NCBI RefSeq assembly: GCF_040833995.1
Contig: NZ_CP162137.1
Coordinates: 3,655,483 to 3,719,482 of the forward strand
DNA length: 64,000 nucleotides
Direction: 5' to 3'
DNA from: Leptospira sp. WS58.C1
Lineage (GTDB): Bacteria > Spirochaetota > Leptospiria > Leptospirales > Leptospiraceae
Shown here: positions 38,434 to 48,481 of the stretch, piece after piece
Position numbering within the stretch: the stretch's first letter is position 1
Layout of the letters: the number at the start of each line of letters is the position of its first letter
Program-made: the position numbers and the translations under genes
Notes under the pieces: model-generated
What the model was told of the DNA's origin: nothing
Databases searched by the model: none
Seen by the model: only the letters and a program-made list of their open reading frames with translations

Positions 38434-38843
38434 TCTTAATATTATTCGGCAGAAGAAGGAATGAAGGACCCGAGAATTCGGGTCTTATCAAAATATTTAC
38501 TTTTTGTTTAATTGCGGTTATATCTGAGCTCGCTGATCAGCACGACTTTTGGTGAATGTGGCTCCAGCAAATTGTCCGCATACGAATCCAACAACTTTCC
38601 TAATCTATTTATTTGAGGAAAGTCCCGCCCGGAAATCTGGGAGTTTGGAATCTGGTCCAAGACCTCAGTATTGGGTCGGGTATTCAAGGCTAGCCTCCGG
38701 ATTGGGATAAGGCGAAGAATTGAACCTTCTCCGAACGATGTCAAGCCTATTGGACATAGTTCGGGAAGTTTTTCGAACCGGCCAAATCCTTGCTTTAGGG
38801 CATTCTAAATGAAGAATGTTGGCAGACCCATTTTAACCGCAGC
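38434..38843. other. Intergenic region with one terminator
   Basis: About 410 bp between the MFS gene and lpxD. Apart from the hairpin at 38467-38484 I see no reliable feature. A 78-codon minus-strand frame (38508-38744) starts with TTG, lacks a ribosome-binding site and resembles nothing known. Confidence 0.5.
38467..38486 (+). terminator. Hairpin terminator after the MFS gene
   Basis: Stem GACCCGA / TCGGGTC with loop GAAT, then TTAT. It is a 7-bp stem with a weak T tract, about 35 bp past the MFS stop. Confidence 0.6.
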
Positions 38844-39896
38844 CTATTCCTCGGAGCTAATTCCCAATTTGGATTCTAGAGCCTTTATTCTTCTGGCCCA
38901 TTTCTGGAAATTAACCACGTTTTTGATATTCACTCGTAACTTTTGGAATTCAGGGAAAGTCAGTCCGTAATCCCAACCTACGTAAATATCCGGTTTAGAA
39001 AGTGTGTTACGGACGGAGGTCCCTCCGCCTACGATCGTCCCGCTCGGAATTCCGATATGGTCTGCCACCCCACACCCTCCGCCGATAGTAACGTTATCTC
39101 CTATCGTAGTAGAACCGGCTATACCTGTGTAACCTGCAATCACTACATTTTTTCCTAATACACAGTTATGACCGATATGAACTAGGTTATCGAATTTACA
39201 GCCGTCTCCTATGATCGTGTTTTCCAAACCACCTCTATCGATTGCGCTATTGGAACCCATCTCTACATCGTCTCCCACGATAACCGTTCCGACTTGAGGG
39301 ATCTTATTGTGCTTACCGTTTGCGAAGACGAATCTGAAACCGTCCCCACCTACAGTACAATTTCCGAAAGATCTGAACCTTTTTCCGATGATAACTCCAT
39401 GGTGGATTACGTTATTCGGTCCTATATGCGAACCTTCTCCGATCTTTGCTCCTCTTCCGATACGAACCCCGTCTTCTAAGATTACGTTGTCTCCGATCTC
39501 GGCATCTTCCGCAACGGATGCAAAATTTCCAATATAACAATTTTTACCGATCTTTGCTCTAGGGTGAACGAATGCATTTGTCTCTACTTTATTTTCAAAC
39601 TTGTGAGGTGGATAGATGAGATCCAAAACCTGAGCAAGGATAAGTTCGGGTTTATCTACAACCAAGCAAGGCACTTCTAATTCTTTTGCGAACTCTGAAG
39701 TGGTTAGAACGATACTAGAGGCTGTCTTTTTTGCCTCGTTTAACATCTTCTTATTTGCGAGAAAACTAATGCTGTTCGCAACTCCGGGATTGACGGGAGA
39801 TACGGATTCCACCTGAACTTTTTTGGGGTCCGCGCAATTTTCTATTTTTGCTCCGGAAATTTTGGAAGCCAGTTCTTCCAATGTATATCTAGCCAT
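38844..39896 (-). CDS. lpxD: UDP-3-O-acylglucosamine N-acyltransferase LpxD
   Basis: Third enzyme of lipid A synthesis, adding the second 3-hydroxyacyl chain to UDP-3-O-acylglucosamine. An N-terminal uridine-binding domain (about 1-100, with SISFLANKKML) is followed by a left-handed beta helix of hexapeptide repeats (about 105-300), containing the catalytic His in NLVHIGHNC and GGCGVADHIGIP near the end. A C-terminal helical tail completes it. The frame is open to ATG 39932, but ATG 39896 (MARYTLEELASKI) matches the usual family start and is preferred; about 350 residues result. The gene is followed by no partner; other lpx genes are elsewhere. Confidence 0.92.
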   Translation of the reverse strand: MARYTLEELASKISGAKIENCADPKKVQVESVSPVNPGVANSISFLANKKMLNEAKKTASSIVLTTSEFAKELEVPCLVVDKPELILAQVLDLIYPPHKFENKVETNAFVHPRAKIGKNCYIGNFASVAEDAEIGDNVILEDGVRIGRGAKIGEGSHIGPNNVIHHGVIIGKRFRSFGNCTVGGDGFRFVFANGKHNKIPQVGTVIVGDDVEMGSNSAIDRGGLENTIIGDGCKFDNLVHIGHNCVLGKNVVIAGYTGIAGSTTIGDNVTIGGGCGVADHIGIPSGTIVGGGTSVRNTLSKPDIYVGWDYGLTFPEFQKLRVNIKNVVNFQKWARRIKALESKLGISSEE

Positions 39897-40153
39897 TAAG
39901 ACCCTCTTTTCTAGACTTTTAATATCTGCCAACGTATCCGCGGTTCGAATTCGAATCTATCCCAAATTTCGGAATGAAATACTCACATGAGGCGACAAAT
40001 ATCTAAGTCTATAAGTTATCAAAGGATTACAGATAAAGAAGACATAATATGGAGAAATCGACCGTCTTCCTATAGAAATATCCCGTTTGACGAATTAGCT
40101 TCCGAAAAAATTCTGTAATACATCAGAAATCGACATCAGGACCCAGCCCGCCC

Positions 40154-41086
40154 ATGAAGCCCGTTAGAGAGCCGCAAATCAATATATTCAAAAAATCAAA
40201 CCCGTTAAAAGCTAAGGTCATCAGCAATGTTCGCCTTACACCGGAACCTGGAACAGGTAAAAGACCTAAAAAGGAAGGCGAGTCCTTAATTCATAGAATC
40301 ACTCTAGCCATTGATCATGGCCAATATCCGTATTTGATAGGACAATCAGGCGGAATCATCCCTCCGGGTGAAGATCCTGAAAAAAAAGCGAAGGGACTTG
40401 CAGACGCAGCTTATACGGTTCGTTTATACTCCATCGCTTCTCCTAGCTATTCTTTCGGAATGAAAGAAGATACGATCGAATTCATTATCAAAAGAGATAA
40501 TGTTTACGATGCGGATGGAAACGTTCAGTTCAAAGGCGTTTGCTCCAATTACGTTTGTGATCTGAAAGAAGGCGACGAAGTAGTAATGACCGGACCCTCC
40601 GGAAAAAAATTCCTTCTTCCAAACACCGACTTTTCCGGAGACATCATGTTCCTTGCAACCGGAACAGGGATTGCTCCTTTTATTGGAATGAGCGAAGAAC
40701 TTCTTGAGCATAAACTCATCAACTTCACAGGGAATATAACTCTCGTATACGGTGCACCTTACTCGGATGAGTTGGTAATGATGGATTATCTAAGAGGATT
40801 AGAGCAGAAATTCCCTAATTTCAAATTAGTTACCGCTATCTCCAGAGAAGAAAACAATCCTTTCGACGGTGGAAGAATGTATATATCTCACAGAGTTAAA
40901 ATGTTGGAAGCGGAAGTAAAAAAAGTCCTCTCTTCCGGTGGACGTTTCTATATCTGCGGCGGTCCGAAAGGGATGGAAAAAGGAGTGATCGAAGAGATCC
41001 AAAAGATCGACGGAAACTCAGGAACTTACGAAGAATACAAACATCATCTAGAAGGCGCCCACCAACTTTTCGTGGAAACTTACTGA
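40154..41086 (+). CDS. Ferredoxin-NADP reductase, plant-type (LepFNR-like)
   Basis: A 310-aa FAD flavoenzyme transferring electrons between ferredoxin or flavodoxin and NADP(H). FAD-binding motif [13 protein letters not shown]-binding [10 protein letters not shown] and the CGGPKGME segment are all present. The chain ends with a C-terminal Tyr (HQLFVETY), stacking on the flavin, a trait of plastidic-class enzymes. The internal segment [16 protein letters not shown] is part of the FAD lobe found in the plastid-type group. Leptospira is known to carry such an enzyme. It is monocistronic, with a strong terminator at 41112, and its role is probably supplying or consuming reducing power for ferredoxin-dependent reactions. 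Confidence 0.93.
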   Translation: MKPVREPQINIFKKSNPLKAKVISNVRLTPEPGTGKRPKKEGESLIHRITLAIDHGQYPYLIGQSGGIIPPGEDPEKKAKGLADAAYTVRLYSIASPSYSFGMKEDTIEFIIKRDNVYDADGNVQFKGVCSNYVCDLKEGDEVVMTGPSGKKFLLPNTDFSGDIMFLATGTGIAPFIGMSEELLEHKLINFTGNITLVYGAPYSDELVMMDYLRGLEQKFPNFKLVTAISREENNPFDGGRMYISHRVKMLEAEVKKVLSSGGRFYICGGPKGMEKGVIEEIQKIDGNSGTYEEYKHHLEGAHQLFVETY

Positions 41087-41111
41087 TTGATTTTGTAAAT
41101 TTTTTCTAGCT

Positions 41112-41140
41112 AAAAGGCTCCCAATCGGGGGCCTTTTTTT
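41112..41140 (+). terminator. Strong rho-independent terminator after the FNR gene
   Basis: An 11-bp stem, AAAAGGCTCCC / GGGGGCCTTTT with one T-G pair, loop AATC, running into seven T. It abuts an ATG at 41141, which argues against using that codon as the next gene's start. Confidence 0.92.
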
Positions 41141-41203
41141 ATGGAAAACGACTGGAAATCCAAAACCGGGAATTTAGTCTTTTGCCGTCAGGAAGGGAAA
41201 ACT

Positions 41204-41416
41204 ATGAGCGTAATCCGAGATATCGATAAAGGCAAAGGTGAGATCATCCGAGTCGAAATTTCAGAATTTAAAGGAAATAAATATCTGAACTTACGAGTTT
41301 GGTACACAGACAGCGAAGGTGAATACAAACCCACCCAAAAAGGTATCGCGATCCCGGTCGGATTATACTCGGAAGTAAAGGATGCAATACTCGCAGCGGA
41401 AAGCTTACTAAGCTAA
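41204..41416 (+). CDS. PC4/YdbC-family single-strand DNA-binding protein
   Basis: A 70-aa protein of the transcriptional coactivator p15/PC4 family. The fold is shown by [22 protein letters not shown], split as [14 protein letters not shown] and [10 protein letters not shown], then [21 protein letters not shown]. These proteins form ssDNA-binding dimers. The open frame begins at ATG 41141, but that codon immediately follows a terminator T tract. ATG 41204 has an AGGAAGGG box with good spacing and produces the length usual for bacterial members. It converges with the VWA-STAS gene with 4 bp overlap. A role in transcription or genome maintenance is inferred from the family. Confidence 0.85.
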   Translation: MSVIRDIDKGKGEIIRVEISEFKGNKYLNLRVWYTDSEGEYKPTQKGIAIPVGLYSEVKDAILAAESLLS

Positions 41417-43017
41417 ACCGCCTTACTTTCTATCCAGGCTTTCAATAAACTTTGGGCCTCTTCCTCCGTTTCGGAAGCACGGATATGAGATTCTAATCGA
41501 GTGATCGAGAATACTTTTTTAACGGAAGATCTTAGATTACTTACGATCAATTCTCCGCCTCTTTTTCTGAGCCAGCCTGCGATCTGTATCAACATACCGA
41601 TCGCGGAAGAATCGATATACGAAGATTTAGCCAGATTGAATACGATGTATCTGTAACCTTCTTTCATCTTTTCTTGGATAGCAGTTTTGATCTCAGGGCA
41701 TCGATAAAGATCTATATCTTCATTCGTACGATACGCAAAGATCTGATCGTGGTATTCCACTCCATCGTCCGGGAAATTTTCCAATGCTCCGTACTGAAGC
41801 TCGGAAGCGGAAGCCACTAAATGTTTTGCGGCAGTAGGAGAATTTTCCAGGATCCGATTTTTTAAAGAACTTACCCTAAAGCCAAGCGTTTGCAAAACTT
41901 CAGGCGCCAGTTCTTCCTTCTCGTTTATATCTTTGATCAGATCGTTTAGGAGAGCAATGGATTCTTCCGTATAACCTTCTTTCAAAAGTGTTCCCGCTTT
42001 TCTTAAACCTTTTCCGGTTTTAGCGATGGTTGCCTCGACAACAACATCCGCATCTTCCTTGGCAGAGTCGTCCCTCCAATCCAAAGGAATATCTATGTTT
42101 TTTTGTTCAAGTTTTGCGCCGTCGGTTAGCTCGTAATAACTTGCAGAAATATTAATATTTGCAGGAGTATCTTTTTTGGTCGGGCGAAGCTGGACTACGA
42201 TGCTCTTAACATCGTCCGCTCTCATGTCTCCAACTTCCAATACTAATGTTTTAGTTCGTCCTGTCTCTTCCGGATCGGGTTCTTGGTAAGAAGAAACTTC
42301 AGAGACTAAATCCAAATAATCCATTCCTTTTGGAAAATCCACTTTGAGTTCTATGGATTGCGCGTATAAGGTCCCGATATCACCGAATTCTTTGAAGAAT
42401 ATATCACCGGTTTCTTCGGGAGTTTCCACATAATAGAAATTACCTCCTCCCGATTCCGCGATCTCTTTCAAAAGTATTTCGTTGAAGTCGTTACCGAAAC
42501 CGATCACAGTCGTACTGATCCCTTTTTTATAGGCATCTGCCGCGATCTGGATCAACTGAACAGGATCCTTGATCCCTAATGTTGGATTTCCATCAGTAAG
42601 AAGAATCACCCTTTTATAACCGTCCGCAATCGGATGTAATTCCAAAGTTCTTAGAACATGAAGCCATCCACCGCTTAGGTTGGTGGAAGTACCTACTTGG
42701 ATAGAATTCAATCTATGAATGACGGAATTTTTTTCGGCCAACGGAACAAGAGGTTGGATGACCTGAACATCTTCTGCGTAAGCAACGGCGGTTAAAAAAT
42801 CGCGACGGGTCAACCAATTGACCAGGGAGGAAGAAGCCTGGATGACAGAATCCATCTTGTTTCCTTTCATGGACCAACTTCTGTCCAAGGCCAGGCCTAA
42901 GATTAAAGGTTGCCTTTGAGAGGAAACAGGTCCCGTAGGAGAATTTAAACGTACAAGTAGAGTGTTGGACTTTGCGGAAGAACCGGCCGGTCTCATCAAT
43001 TTGGCCGAAAGAATCAT
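41413..43017 (-). CDS. VWA domain-STAS domain fusion protein
   Basis: A fusion with an N-terminal von Willebrand A domain ([13 protein letters not shown], with [10 protein letters not shown] downstream) and a C-terminal STAS domain (about the last 110 residues) carrying [14 protein letters not shown]. The serines there correspond to the phosphorylation site of anti-sigma factor antagonists. Between them are a beta-rich VWA-associated region and a helical linker. The frame is open to 43185, but that overlaps the divergent deaminase; ATG 43017 ([12 protein letters not shown]) is preferred, giving 534 aa. The protein lacks a signal peptide from this start, so it is probably cytoplasmic. It could be a metal-dependent scaffold in a partner-switch pathway; the phosphatase at 2876 is a possible but unproven counterpart. 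Confidence 0.8.
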   Translation of the reverse strand: MILSAKLMRPAGSSAKSNTLLVRLNSPTGPVSSQRQPLILGLALDRSWSMKGNKMDSVIQASSSLVNWLTRRDFLTAVAYAEDVQVIQPLVPLAEKNSVIHRLNSIQVGTSTNLSGGWLHVLRTLELHPIADGYKRVILLTDGNPTLGIKDPVQLIQIAADAYKKGISTTVIGFGNDFNEILLKEIAESGGGNFYYVETPEETGDIFFKEFGDIGTLYAQSIELKVDFPKGMDYLDLVSEVSSYQEPDPEETGRTKTLVLEVGDMRADDVKSIVVQLRPTKKDTPANINISASYYELTDGAKLEQKNIDIPLDWRDDSAKEDADVVVEATIAKTGKGLRKAGTLLKEGYTEESIALLNDLIKDINEKEELAPEVLQTLGFRVSSLKNRILENSPTAAKHLVASASELQYGALENFPDDGVEYHDQIFAYRTNEDIDLYRCPEIKTAIQEKMKEGYRYIVFNLAKSSYIDSSAIGMLIQIAGWLRKRGGELIVSNLRSSVKKVFSITRLESHIRASETEEEAQSLLKAWIESKAV

Positions 43018-43090
43018 GCGCTTGAAAAAACCATTTACATACGCTAAGAGCAAGAAGAATTTAAAAGAGAAACAGAAATAGAAACCGAAA

Positions 43091-43549
43091 ATGAGCCAAG
43101 AAATTATAGAACCATTCCTTAAGGTTTTTTTAGACCGATTTGAAGAAATTCGAAGCCAAAATTCGGAAGAGATCCCAAGTTTCACGCAAATTTACAAAAA
43201 CGGAAGTCTTATTTGTGAAGCTTTCAACTCGGTGGAAATTTCGGAAGATTCTTCCTTACATAGCGAACTTCTTGCGATTTCCGAAGCAAAACGGATCTGC
43301 AAGGAACGATACCTCACTGATTGTATCCTCATTACCACTCTAGAGCCTTGTTTAATGTGCGGGGGTTCTATTCTTCTTTCTAGAATCCCTAAAGTAGCAT
43401 ATCTGGTACCTGCAAAATTGGGAGAAGGGATTTCTTCTCTTCCTTTAGAAACCATTTATAGCAGAAATTTTTTTCCAGAACTTGTCCTAATTAAGTCTGA
43501 AACGACCACAGAGTTATTCAAAACTTTCTTCAAAGATAAGAGAAATTAG
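43091..43549 (+). CDS. Nucleoside/tRNA adenosine deaminase family protein (TadA-like)
   Basis: A zinc-dependent deaminase of 152 aa, in the CDA fold. The zinc sites are HSELLAI (H-x-E, with Ser in the usual Ala position) and PCLMCGG (PCxxC). TTLEPCLMCGGSILLSRI closely resembles TadA, which converts A34 to inosine in tRNA-Arg. Because TadA and guanine or cytosine deaminases share these motifs, the exact substrate is not certain. ATG 43091 is divergent from the VWA-STAS gene and 60 bp upstream of dnaX. Confidence 0.8.
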   Translation: MSQEIIEPFLKVFLDRFEEIRSQNSEEIPSFTQIYKNGSLICEAFNSVEISEDSSLHSELLAISEAKRICKERYLTDCILITTLEPCLMCGGSILLSRIPKVAYLVPAKLGEGISSLPLETIYSRNFFPELVLIKSETTTELFKTFFKDKRN

Positions 43550-43609
43550 ACGGACTTTTAGGCTTTTCCTCCTTTCTTGTCTCGGGCTATCTGGTAAAAT
43601 TACAAACCT

Positions 43610-45061
43610 ATGGCCGGAAATCACGAAGTTCTCTCCCGCAAATACCGCCCTCAAAGATTCCAGGACGTAATCCATCAGAATCTAGCGATCGGTGCATTAC
43701 AAAATGCGGTTAAATCCGGAAAGATAGGTCATGCGTATATTTTTTTCGGTCCTCGTGGTGTAGGAAAAACTACAATCGCTAGGATTTTTGCAAAAAGGCT
43801 GAACTGCCAAAATCCGATCGATAACGAACCTTGCAATCAATGCGATTCTTGCCAAGAGATCACGAAAGGAATTTCGGGAGATGTTCTGGAGATAGATGCT
43901 GCGAGTAATCGCGGGATAGAAAATATCAGAGAACTTAGAGATAACGTAAAGTTCACTCCGATGGGCGGTAAGTACAAAGTGTACATCATAGACGAGGTGC
44001 ACATGCTTACAGACCAATCTTTCAATGCACTTTTAAAAACCTTGGAAGAGCCTCCTGCTCATGTGGTTTTCGTTTTGGCTACTACCGAGTATCATAAAAT
44101 TCCGGAAACAATTCTATCCCGATGCCAAGACTTTATTTTTAAAAAAGTCCCTTTATCCGTTCTCCAAGATTATGCGGAGAATTTATGTAAGGAAGAAAAA
44201 ACCAAGTACGATTCCGAAGGATTGTTTTGGGTAGCAAAGAAAGGTGACGGTTCCGTGAGAGATATGCTTTCCTTCATGGAGCAAGCTCTTGTATTCACTG
44301 ACAATCGACTCTTAGGATCAGAGATCAGAAAAATGATCGGTTACCATGGGATCGATTTTTTATCCGACTTTATCAAAAGTCTGGTAGATGCCGAAAATTC
44401 TTCCAAGTCCTTACAGATTATTGAGAACTTATACCAAGAAGGTCAGGATATCTTCAAATTCCTTTGGGATTCGATCGAGTTCACTCATACATTATGTTTA
44501 TTGAAAGATTCCGTAGCGGATTCCGAATCAGTAAACTATCCGAGAGAGGATCTGATCAAGATGAGAAAGGATTTCGAATCCATAGATCCGATCGCTTTGA
44601 ACAAACTTTCTTTTCGTTTATTCGAATTATTCGAAAAAGTAAAAACTCTTCGTTTGAGAAACTCTTTCGAGATCAAAATTTTCATAGAGATACAGATTAA
44701 AAAACTTACGGAAGACCTGGCAAAACCGAGCCTTGCGGGACTTGTAGATAGGATCAATCATCTCATACTGATGATCCAAGACCAGGATTCGAACTCACCT
44801 ACCACTACATTCGAGGTTCCTAAGAAACAAGCTGCAACTACGCCACCCAAAGAATTACAAACTCCAGCTCCGACAGCAGCCCCAATTGTGTCTAAAGAGA
44901 AGAAAGAAATCCCTCAGGAACAAAAATCAGGACCACTTTCCTCTTTGGAAGATATGGCAAAAAATGTTTCTTCCGAAGACGCAGAATGGGAAAAATCTTT
45001 CAAAAACGAGTTTTTAGGAACGGATGTAGATCCTTCCAAAGTGCCTAAGCTGGGACTCTAG
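43610..45061 (+). CDS. dnaX: DNA polymerase III subunit gamma/tau
   Basis: Clamp-loader ATPase subunit. The N-terminus [20 protein letters not shown] is the usual DnaX opening; Walker [13 protein letters not shown], a four-cysteine zinc module ([16 protein letters not shown]), Walker B IIDEVHML and SRC sensor ([10 protein letters not shown]) follow. Domain III helices extend to about residue 360. The C-terminal tail (about 390-483) is Pro/Thr/Ala-rich and short compared with tau of E. coli. No obvious A-rich slippery sequence for producing a gamma form stands out. It heads the dnaX-ybaB-recR operon. Confidence 0.95.
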   Translation: MAGNHEVLSRKYRPQRFQDVIHQNLAIGALQNAVKSGKIGHAYIFFGPRGVGKTTIARIFAKRLNCQNPIDNEPCNQCDSCQEITKGISGDVLEIDAASNRGIENIRELRDNVKFTPMGGKYKVYIIDEVHMLTDQSFNALLKTLEEPPAHVVFVLATTEYHKIPETILSRCQDFIFKKVPLSVLQDYAENLCKEEKTKYDSEGLFWVAKKGDGSVRDMLSFMEQALVFTDNRLLGSEIRKMIGYHGIDFLSDFIKSLVDAENSSKSLQIIENLYQEGQDIFKFLWDSIEFTHTLCLLKDSVADSESVNYPREDLIKMRKDFESIDPIALNKLSFRLFELFEKVKTLRLRNSFEIKIFIEIQIKKLTEDLAKPSLAGLVDRINHLILMIQDQDSNSPTTTFEVPKKQAATTPPKELQTPAPTAAPIVSKEKKEIPQEQKSGPLSSLEDMAKNVSSEDAEWEKSFKNEFLGTDVDPSKVPKLGL

Positions 45062-45071
45062 GATAAAAGCC

Positions 45072-45419
45072 ATGTTTGAAAATTTAAAGAACGCATCCGA
45101 AATTTTCTCCAAGATGGGAGAAATGCGAGGTAAAATGGAAGAGATCAAAAAAAGGATCTCCAACCTGAGAGTGATGGGTGATGCAGGCGCAGGAATGGTC
45201 CAGGTTACTTCTACCGGGGACGGCTCTATCGTGGATGTAAAGATCAATCGTGCATTATTCGATTCAGAAGATAATAAAATGTTAGAAGATCTAGTAATGG
45301 CGGCAACCAACGACGCTATTCAAAAAGCAAAGCAGGCCGCCGAATACGAATTAAAATCGATCACGGGCGGAATAGATCTCTCTGAAATTTCCAAATTATT
45401 CGGCGGTAACCTTGGCTGA
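45072..45419 (+). CDS. YbaB/EbfC nucleoid-associated protein
   Basis: A 115-aa DNA-binding protein of the YbaB/EbfC family, dimeric with tweezer-like helices. Features are a helical N-terminus ([22 protein letters not shown]), the central strand [22 protein letters not shown], and the C-terminal [22 protein letters not shown] helix. It sits between dnaX and recR, the conserved position for this gene, and overlaps recR by 8 bp. EbfC of another spirochaete, Borrelia, regulates genes; the role here is inferred as nucleoid structure or repair support. Confidence 0.93.
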   Translation: MFENLKNASEIFSKMGEMRGKMEEIKKRISNLRVMGDAGAGMVQVTSTGDGSIVDVKINRALFDSEDNKMLEDLVMAATNDAIQKAKQAAEYELKSITGGIDLSEISKLFGGNLG

Positions 45420-46005
45420 ACATTTGATTGAAGGAATGGTAAATGCGCTCTCTTCCCTTCCAGGAATCGGAAGAAAAAGCGCTTACCGTATCAGTTTTCA
45501 TTTATTGAGACAAGATCCTGCCGTTTTTAACGGCTTCATCCAAAGTTTATCGGAAGTAAAGGGAAGGATCCGTTTTTGTTCCCGCTGCGGATCTTATTCT
45601 GAAGAAGAGATCTGCGATCTTTGCCTCTCCGAAAAAAGAGACAGCCATACAGTTTGTGTAGTAGAACAACCGGAAGACGTATTTTTCATAGAGAACACGG
45701 GAGAATTCAAAGGAAGATACCATGTGCTCAACGGAGTCATCTCTCCTTTAGAAGGAGTAGGACCTCAAGATCTCCGCATTCGAGAACTTTTAAATAGAAT
45801 CGAACCCGAAGATCTAAAAGAGGTCTTAGTTGCGACCAACCCTACTTTAGAAGGGGATGCAACAGCGGATTATCTGAATCATCAATTAAAGAATTTTAAT
45901 GTAACTGTTACTAGGATCGCTTACGGGATCACAGTCGGTGGTTCCATAGAACTCGCGGACCAATACACGTTAGGTAGAGCGATCCGCTCACGACTCAAAC
46001 TTTAG
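45412..46005 (+). CDS. recR: Recombination protein RecR
   Basis: Component of RecFOR that helps RecA load on gapped DNA. An N-terminal helix-hairpin-helix ([18 protein letters not shown]), the four-cysteine zinc finger [16 protein letters not shown], a Toprim domain with [12 protein letters not shown] and [15 protein letters not shown], and a C-terminal Walker B-like region ([11 protein letters not shown]) are all visible. The start is TTG 45412, inside the ybaB end, as part of coupled translation. The length of 197 aa is normal. The stop overlaps the convergent porin gene by 4 bp. Confidence 0.95.
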   Translation: MAEHLIEGMVNALSSLPGIGRKSAYRISFHLLRQDPAVFNGFIQSLSEVKGRIRFCSRCGSYSEEEICDLCLSEKRDSHTVCVVEQPEDVFFIENTGEFKGRYHVLNGVISPLEGVGPQDLRIRELLNRIEPEDLKEVLVATNPTLEGDATADYLNHQLKNFNVTVTRIAYGITVGGSIELADQYTLGRAIRSRLKL

Positions 46006-47573
46006 AACCTATGCTCCGCTGTGACGAACAATTCTCTTAGAATTGTTCCCTGTGTCGTATCTAAATAAGCTTTCAATCCGTTACCCGCTACGAAATAACC
46101 GGAACGTAAAAGTATCTGCATATCTCGAAATGCACTCCATCTTAGATTTACGTTATATTCCTGACCGAAATAAGCTGAGGTGTGATAGAAGTTTTCCTCA
46201 TTGTAAAATCTATTATTATCGATGAGAGGAGACTTGGTCCCGTACAATCTATAATATCCTAAAGTCAAAACCAAGGGTCCGGATAGAACGATATCCGTAA
46301 ATATTCCGTACTCGTACAAACCGCTCATGTCTCTACCGGAAAATAATGCGTAACCTCCCGTAAAGTCGTTCGCAATATTAGAAAGAGAATATCCGGGGAA
46401 CAAAGTTCTATAACCGTTCCCATGCAAGTTGGATCTGGTGCCATCCTTTTCGTAACCGGGTCGGCCGGTAGAACCGGAAATCATGGAAGTAATACTTATG
46501 GATTCATTATAGCGATAAGATAATTGTGTATCAAAAAATCCTCCTTTGATCTTATACAAGTCGTACTTCTGTTGGATCTCATTACCATCGGCATCCCTGT
46601 ATGGATTCAAAGATTTGACGGTTCCGTGATTGTAAATACCGTGAATAGTCCATGTAAAATCTGAAAAATTAAATTCGTTAAATAAACCATGCCAGAACAA
46701 TTGATTCGCGTCGCTGGTCCTGGAAACCAATCCGTACACACCGTTCACGTCTTGAACTTCCCTTAGGTTATCATCCAAATAAAAACTGTACAGTTCATGT
46801 TTTGTGTTATTAAAAAAACTCGTTTTGATCTTATAAAAATAAACGTTGGAGCCTTGGTAATTTTTATCTGCAAACGTATTCCTGTCCAAGTCGGTGAGAT
46901 TATTCTGTTTTGCTACAAACCAACCGCCTTCTATCGTAGTGTTCCAATCCCGGATATCCTTGGTTAAATTCACGCCTGTTCCCGGAACGAACACAACTCT
47001 TCCTTGTGCAGAGGTAAAAAGTTGTAAACCAACTCTTGCAGTAAAACTTTTCTCCGGTAATTTAAAGTTTAGATATAAAAAGTTCGTCTGCATATTCACA
47101 GCAGAACTGAATGAGGCTTCTCCACCTTGACCGGGCCCCACGTTAGAAGTCTGATTAACTCCTCTTCCACCGAAAATAACGTCACCAATTTGAACACCCA
47201 CCAACGCTTCGAAATATTTCGAAGTCGAAAAGTTCATATTCAATGTCATCCTAGTATCGTAATAGGTTGTATCTTCCTTTTGAGGACTGAGAGTACTTGG
47301 ATAACCTTTCTGTCTAGCTGCTAGCTCATTTTGGTACTTAGTCAGAGTGTCCTGATTGTATTGTTGTAGAAAATCCGATCGGTTGTAAGGTGTAACAGGC
47401 GTTTGTCTCGAAGTATAAATATCTCTTCCCAGACTAAATCCACGCACCCGGTAGTTCCCCTGAAAATCTATCTTTGTTTTTTCCTCTACTTCCTGAGCAG
47501 AAACAGAGAGGCCAAAAAGAACAAGGATAACTAGGGCGAGAATTCGGATCTTTTGAGACGGAGAATCCAACAC
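46002..47573 (-). CDS. Outer-membrane beta-barrel protein
   Basis: A 523-aa protein with a signal peptide ([17 protein letters not shown]) and an overall pattern of alternating hydrophobic strands and polar loops, ending in a C-terminal Phe (FVTAEHRF) as for OMPs inserted by BAM. N-terminal [15 protein letters not shown] and repeated [14 protein letters not shown] strands suggest a porin of the alginate-export or Leptospira porin type. I cannot name the subfamily. It is directly downstream of a periplasmic binding protein (3 bp gap), suggesting joint uptake of an unknown solute. Confidence 0.75.
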   Translation of the reverse strand: MLDSPSQKIRILALVILVLFGLSVSAQEVEEKTKIDFQGNYRVRGFSLGRDIYTSRQTPVTPYNRSDFLQQYNQDTLTKYQNELAARQKGYPSTLSPQKEDTTYYDTRMTLNMNFSTSKYFEALVGVQIGDVIFGGRGVNQTSNVGPGQGGEASFSSAVNMQTNFLYLNFKLPEKSFTARVGLQLFTSAQGRVVFVPGTGVNLTKDIRDWNTTIEGGWFVAKQNNLTDLDRNTFADKNYQGSNVYFYKIKTSFFNNTKHELYSFYLDDNLREVQDVNGVYGLVSRTSDANQLFWHGLFNEFNFSDFTWTIHGIYNHGTVKSLNPYRDADGNEIQQKYDLYKIKGGFFDTQLSYRYNESISITSMISGSTGRPGYEKDGTRSNLHGNGYRTLFPGYSLSNIANDFTGGYALFSGRDMSGLYEYGIFTDIVLSGPLVLTLGYYRLYGTKSPLIDNNRFYNEENFYHTSAYFGQEYNVNLRWSAFRDMQILLRSGYFVAGNGLKAYLDTTQGTILRELFVTAEHRF

Positions 47574-47576
47574 GAA

Positions 47577-48434
47577 TTATTTTACCCAACCGCTTCCTAG
47601 AAAATATTTAGAACGGAGACTTTCGATCACGCCTGTTCTTTTTAATTCTTTGATAAAAAAATTAAAATTGTCCGTAAAGACTAGATCGTTCAAAGGTAAT
47701 GCGGCGCTAATATACTCATCCATAACCGGATTCACTAGAGCTACATAGTTCGCTTTTAGACTAGGTTGCTTTTGTAATAATGATAGAATATATAAACTAT
47801 CTGCTACGTAACAAATCACGTTTCCTTTTGTCAAAGCGTCTATCGCGATTGAATCCGATAGATAGCTATAGATTTGGTTCTTACCAAATCTCCTCAAAAG
47901 ATAATTATGATTTGTAGTATTGGATCTAACTGAAAATGAAAGAGCATTCAGTACCGATAAATCTTCCAAAGATTTAAAAGTCCTAGTAGTTACTATACTA
48001 CCTTCCGGCTCCGGGGGAAGGGAACGTTTATTTACCAGACCGGCTGGAGTTGTAAGAAGATAAGGGTCCGAAAAGGTAACCGTTTTTCCGCGGCTCAAGT
48101 CCGTTGACATCCCAGCCATAGCAATGTCTATCGTTCCTGCAGAGATCTCATCCGAAAATTGTCGAAAGGTTTTGAGAGGTTTCACTTTGAGCGCAACTCC
48201 CAAGTAATCAGCATAAAGTTTTGCCAGTTCCATATCAAATCCCGGAAAACCTTCTTTCGGATCTTGGATATAAAAAGGTTCGTAGACACGATTGACCCCG
48301 ACTACCAATTCCTTCTTGGAAAGGACAGAATCCAACCTGGAGGGGATTGTTTTGGTTTGAGAATATAGGTCTATGGAGGTAAAAAGGACAATTGCCGAAA
48401 GAATTGCCGACTGAAACTGCTCCCGCATTTTCAT
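47577..48434 (-). CDS. Periplasmic amino-acid-type solute-binding protein
   Basis: A family 3 extracellular solute-binding protein of 285 aa. It has a signal peptide ending near SIDLYSQ, the lobe-1 pattern [20 protein letters not shown], the signature [19 protein letters not shown], and the ligand-binding [14 protein letters not shown] with following R. It is unusual in lacking an adjacent permease or ATPase; the only partner is the outer-membrane barrel downstream. It may serve as a capture protein for a distant ABC transporter or a receptor. The specificity is undetermined. Confidence 0.85.
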   Translation of the reverse strand: MKMREQFQSAILSAIVLFTSIDLYSQTKTIPSRLDSVLSKKELVVGVNRVYEPFYIQDPKEGFPGFDMELAKLYADYLGVALKVKPLKTFRQFSDEISAGTIDIAMAGMSTDLSRGKTVTFSDPYLLTTPAGLVNKRSLPPEPEGSIVTTRTFKSLEDLSVLNALSFSVRSNTTNHNYLLRRFGKNQIYSYLSDSIAIDALTKGNVICYVADSLYILSLLQKQPSLKANYVALVNPVMDEYISAALPLNDLVFTDNFNFFIKELKRTGVIESLRSKYFLGSGWVK

Positions 48435-48481
48435 GATACCTATGTTATCGGCATCTTCCGGTTGTTAAAGGAATTTTTAGT

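Noticed and set aside
38508..38744. 78-codon frame on the minus strand between the MFS gene and lpxD
   Set aside because: TTG start without a ribosome-binding site, no recognisable domain, and it overlaps a region near a terminator. Probably a chance frame.
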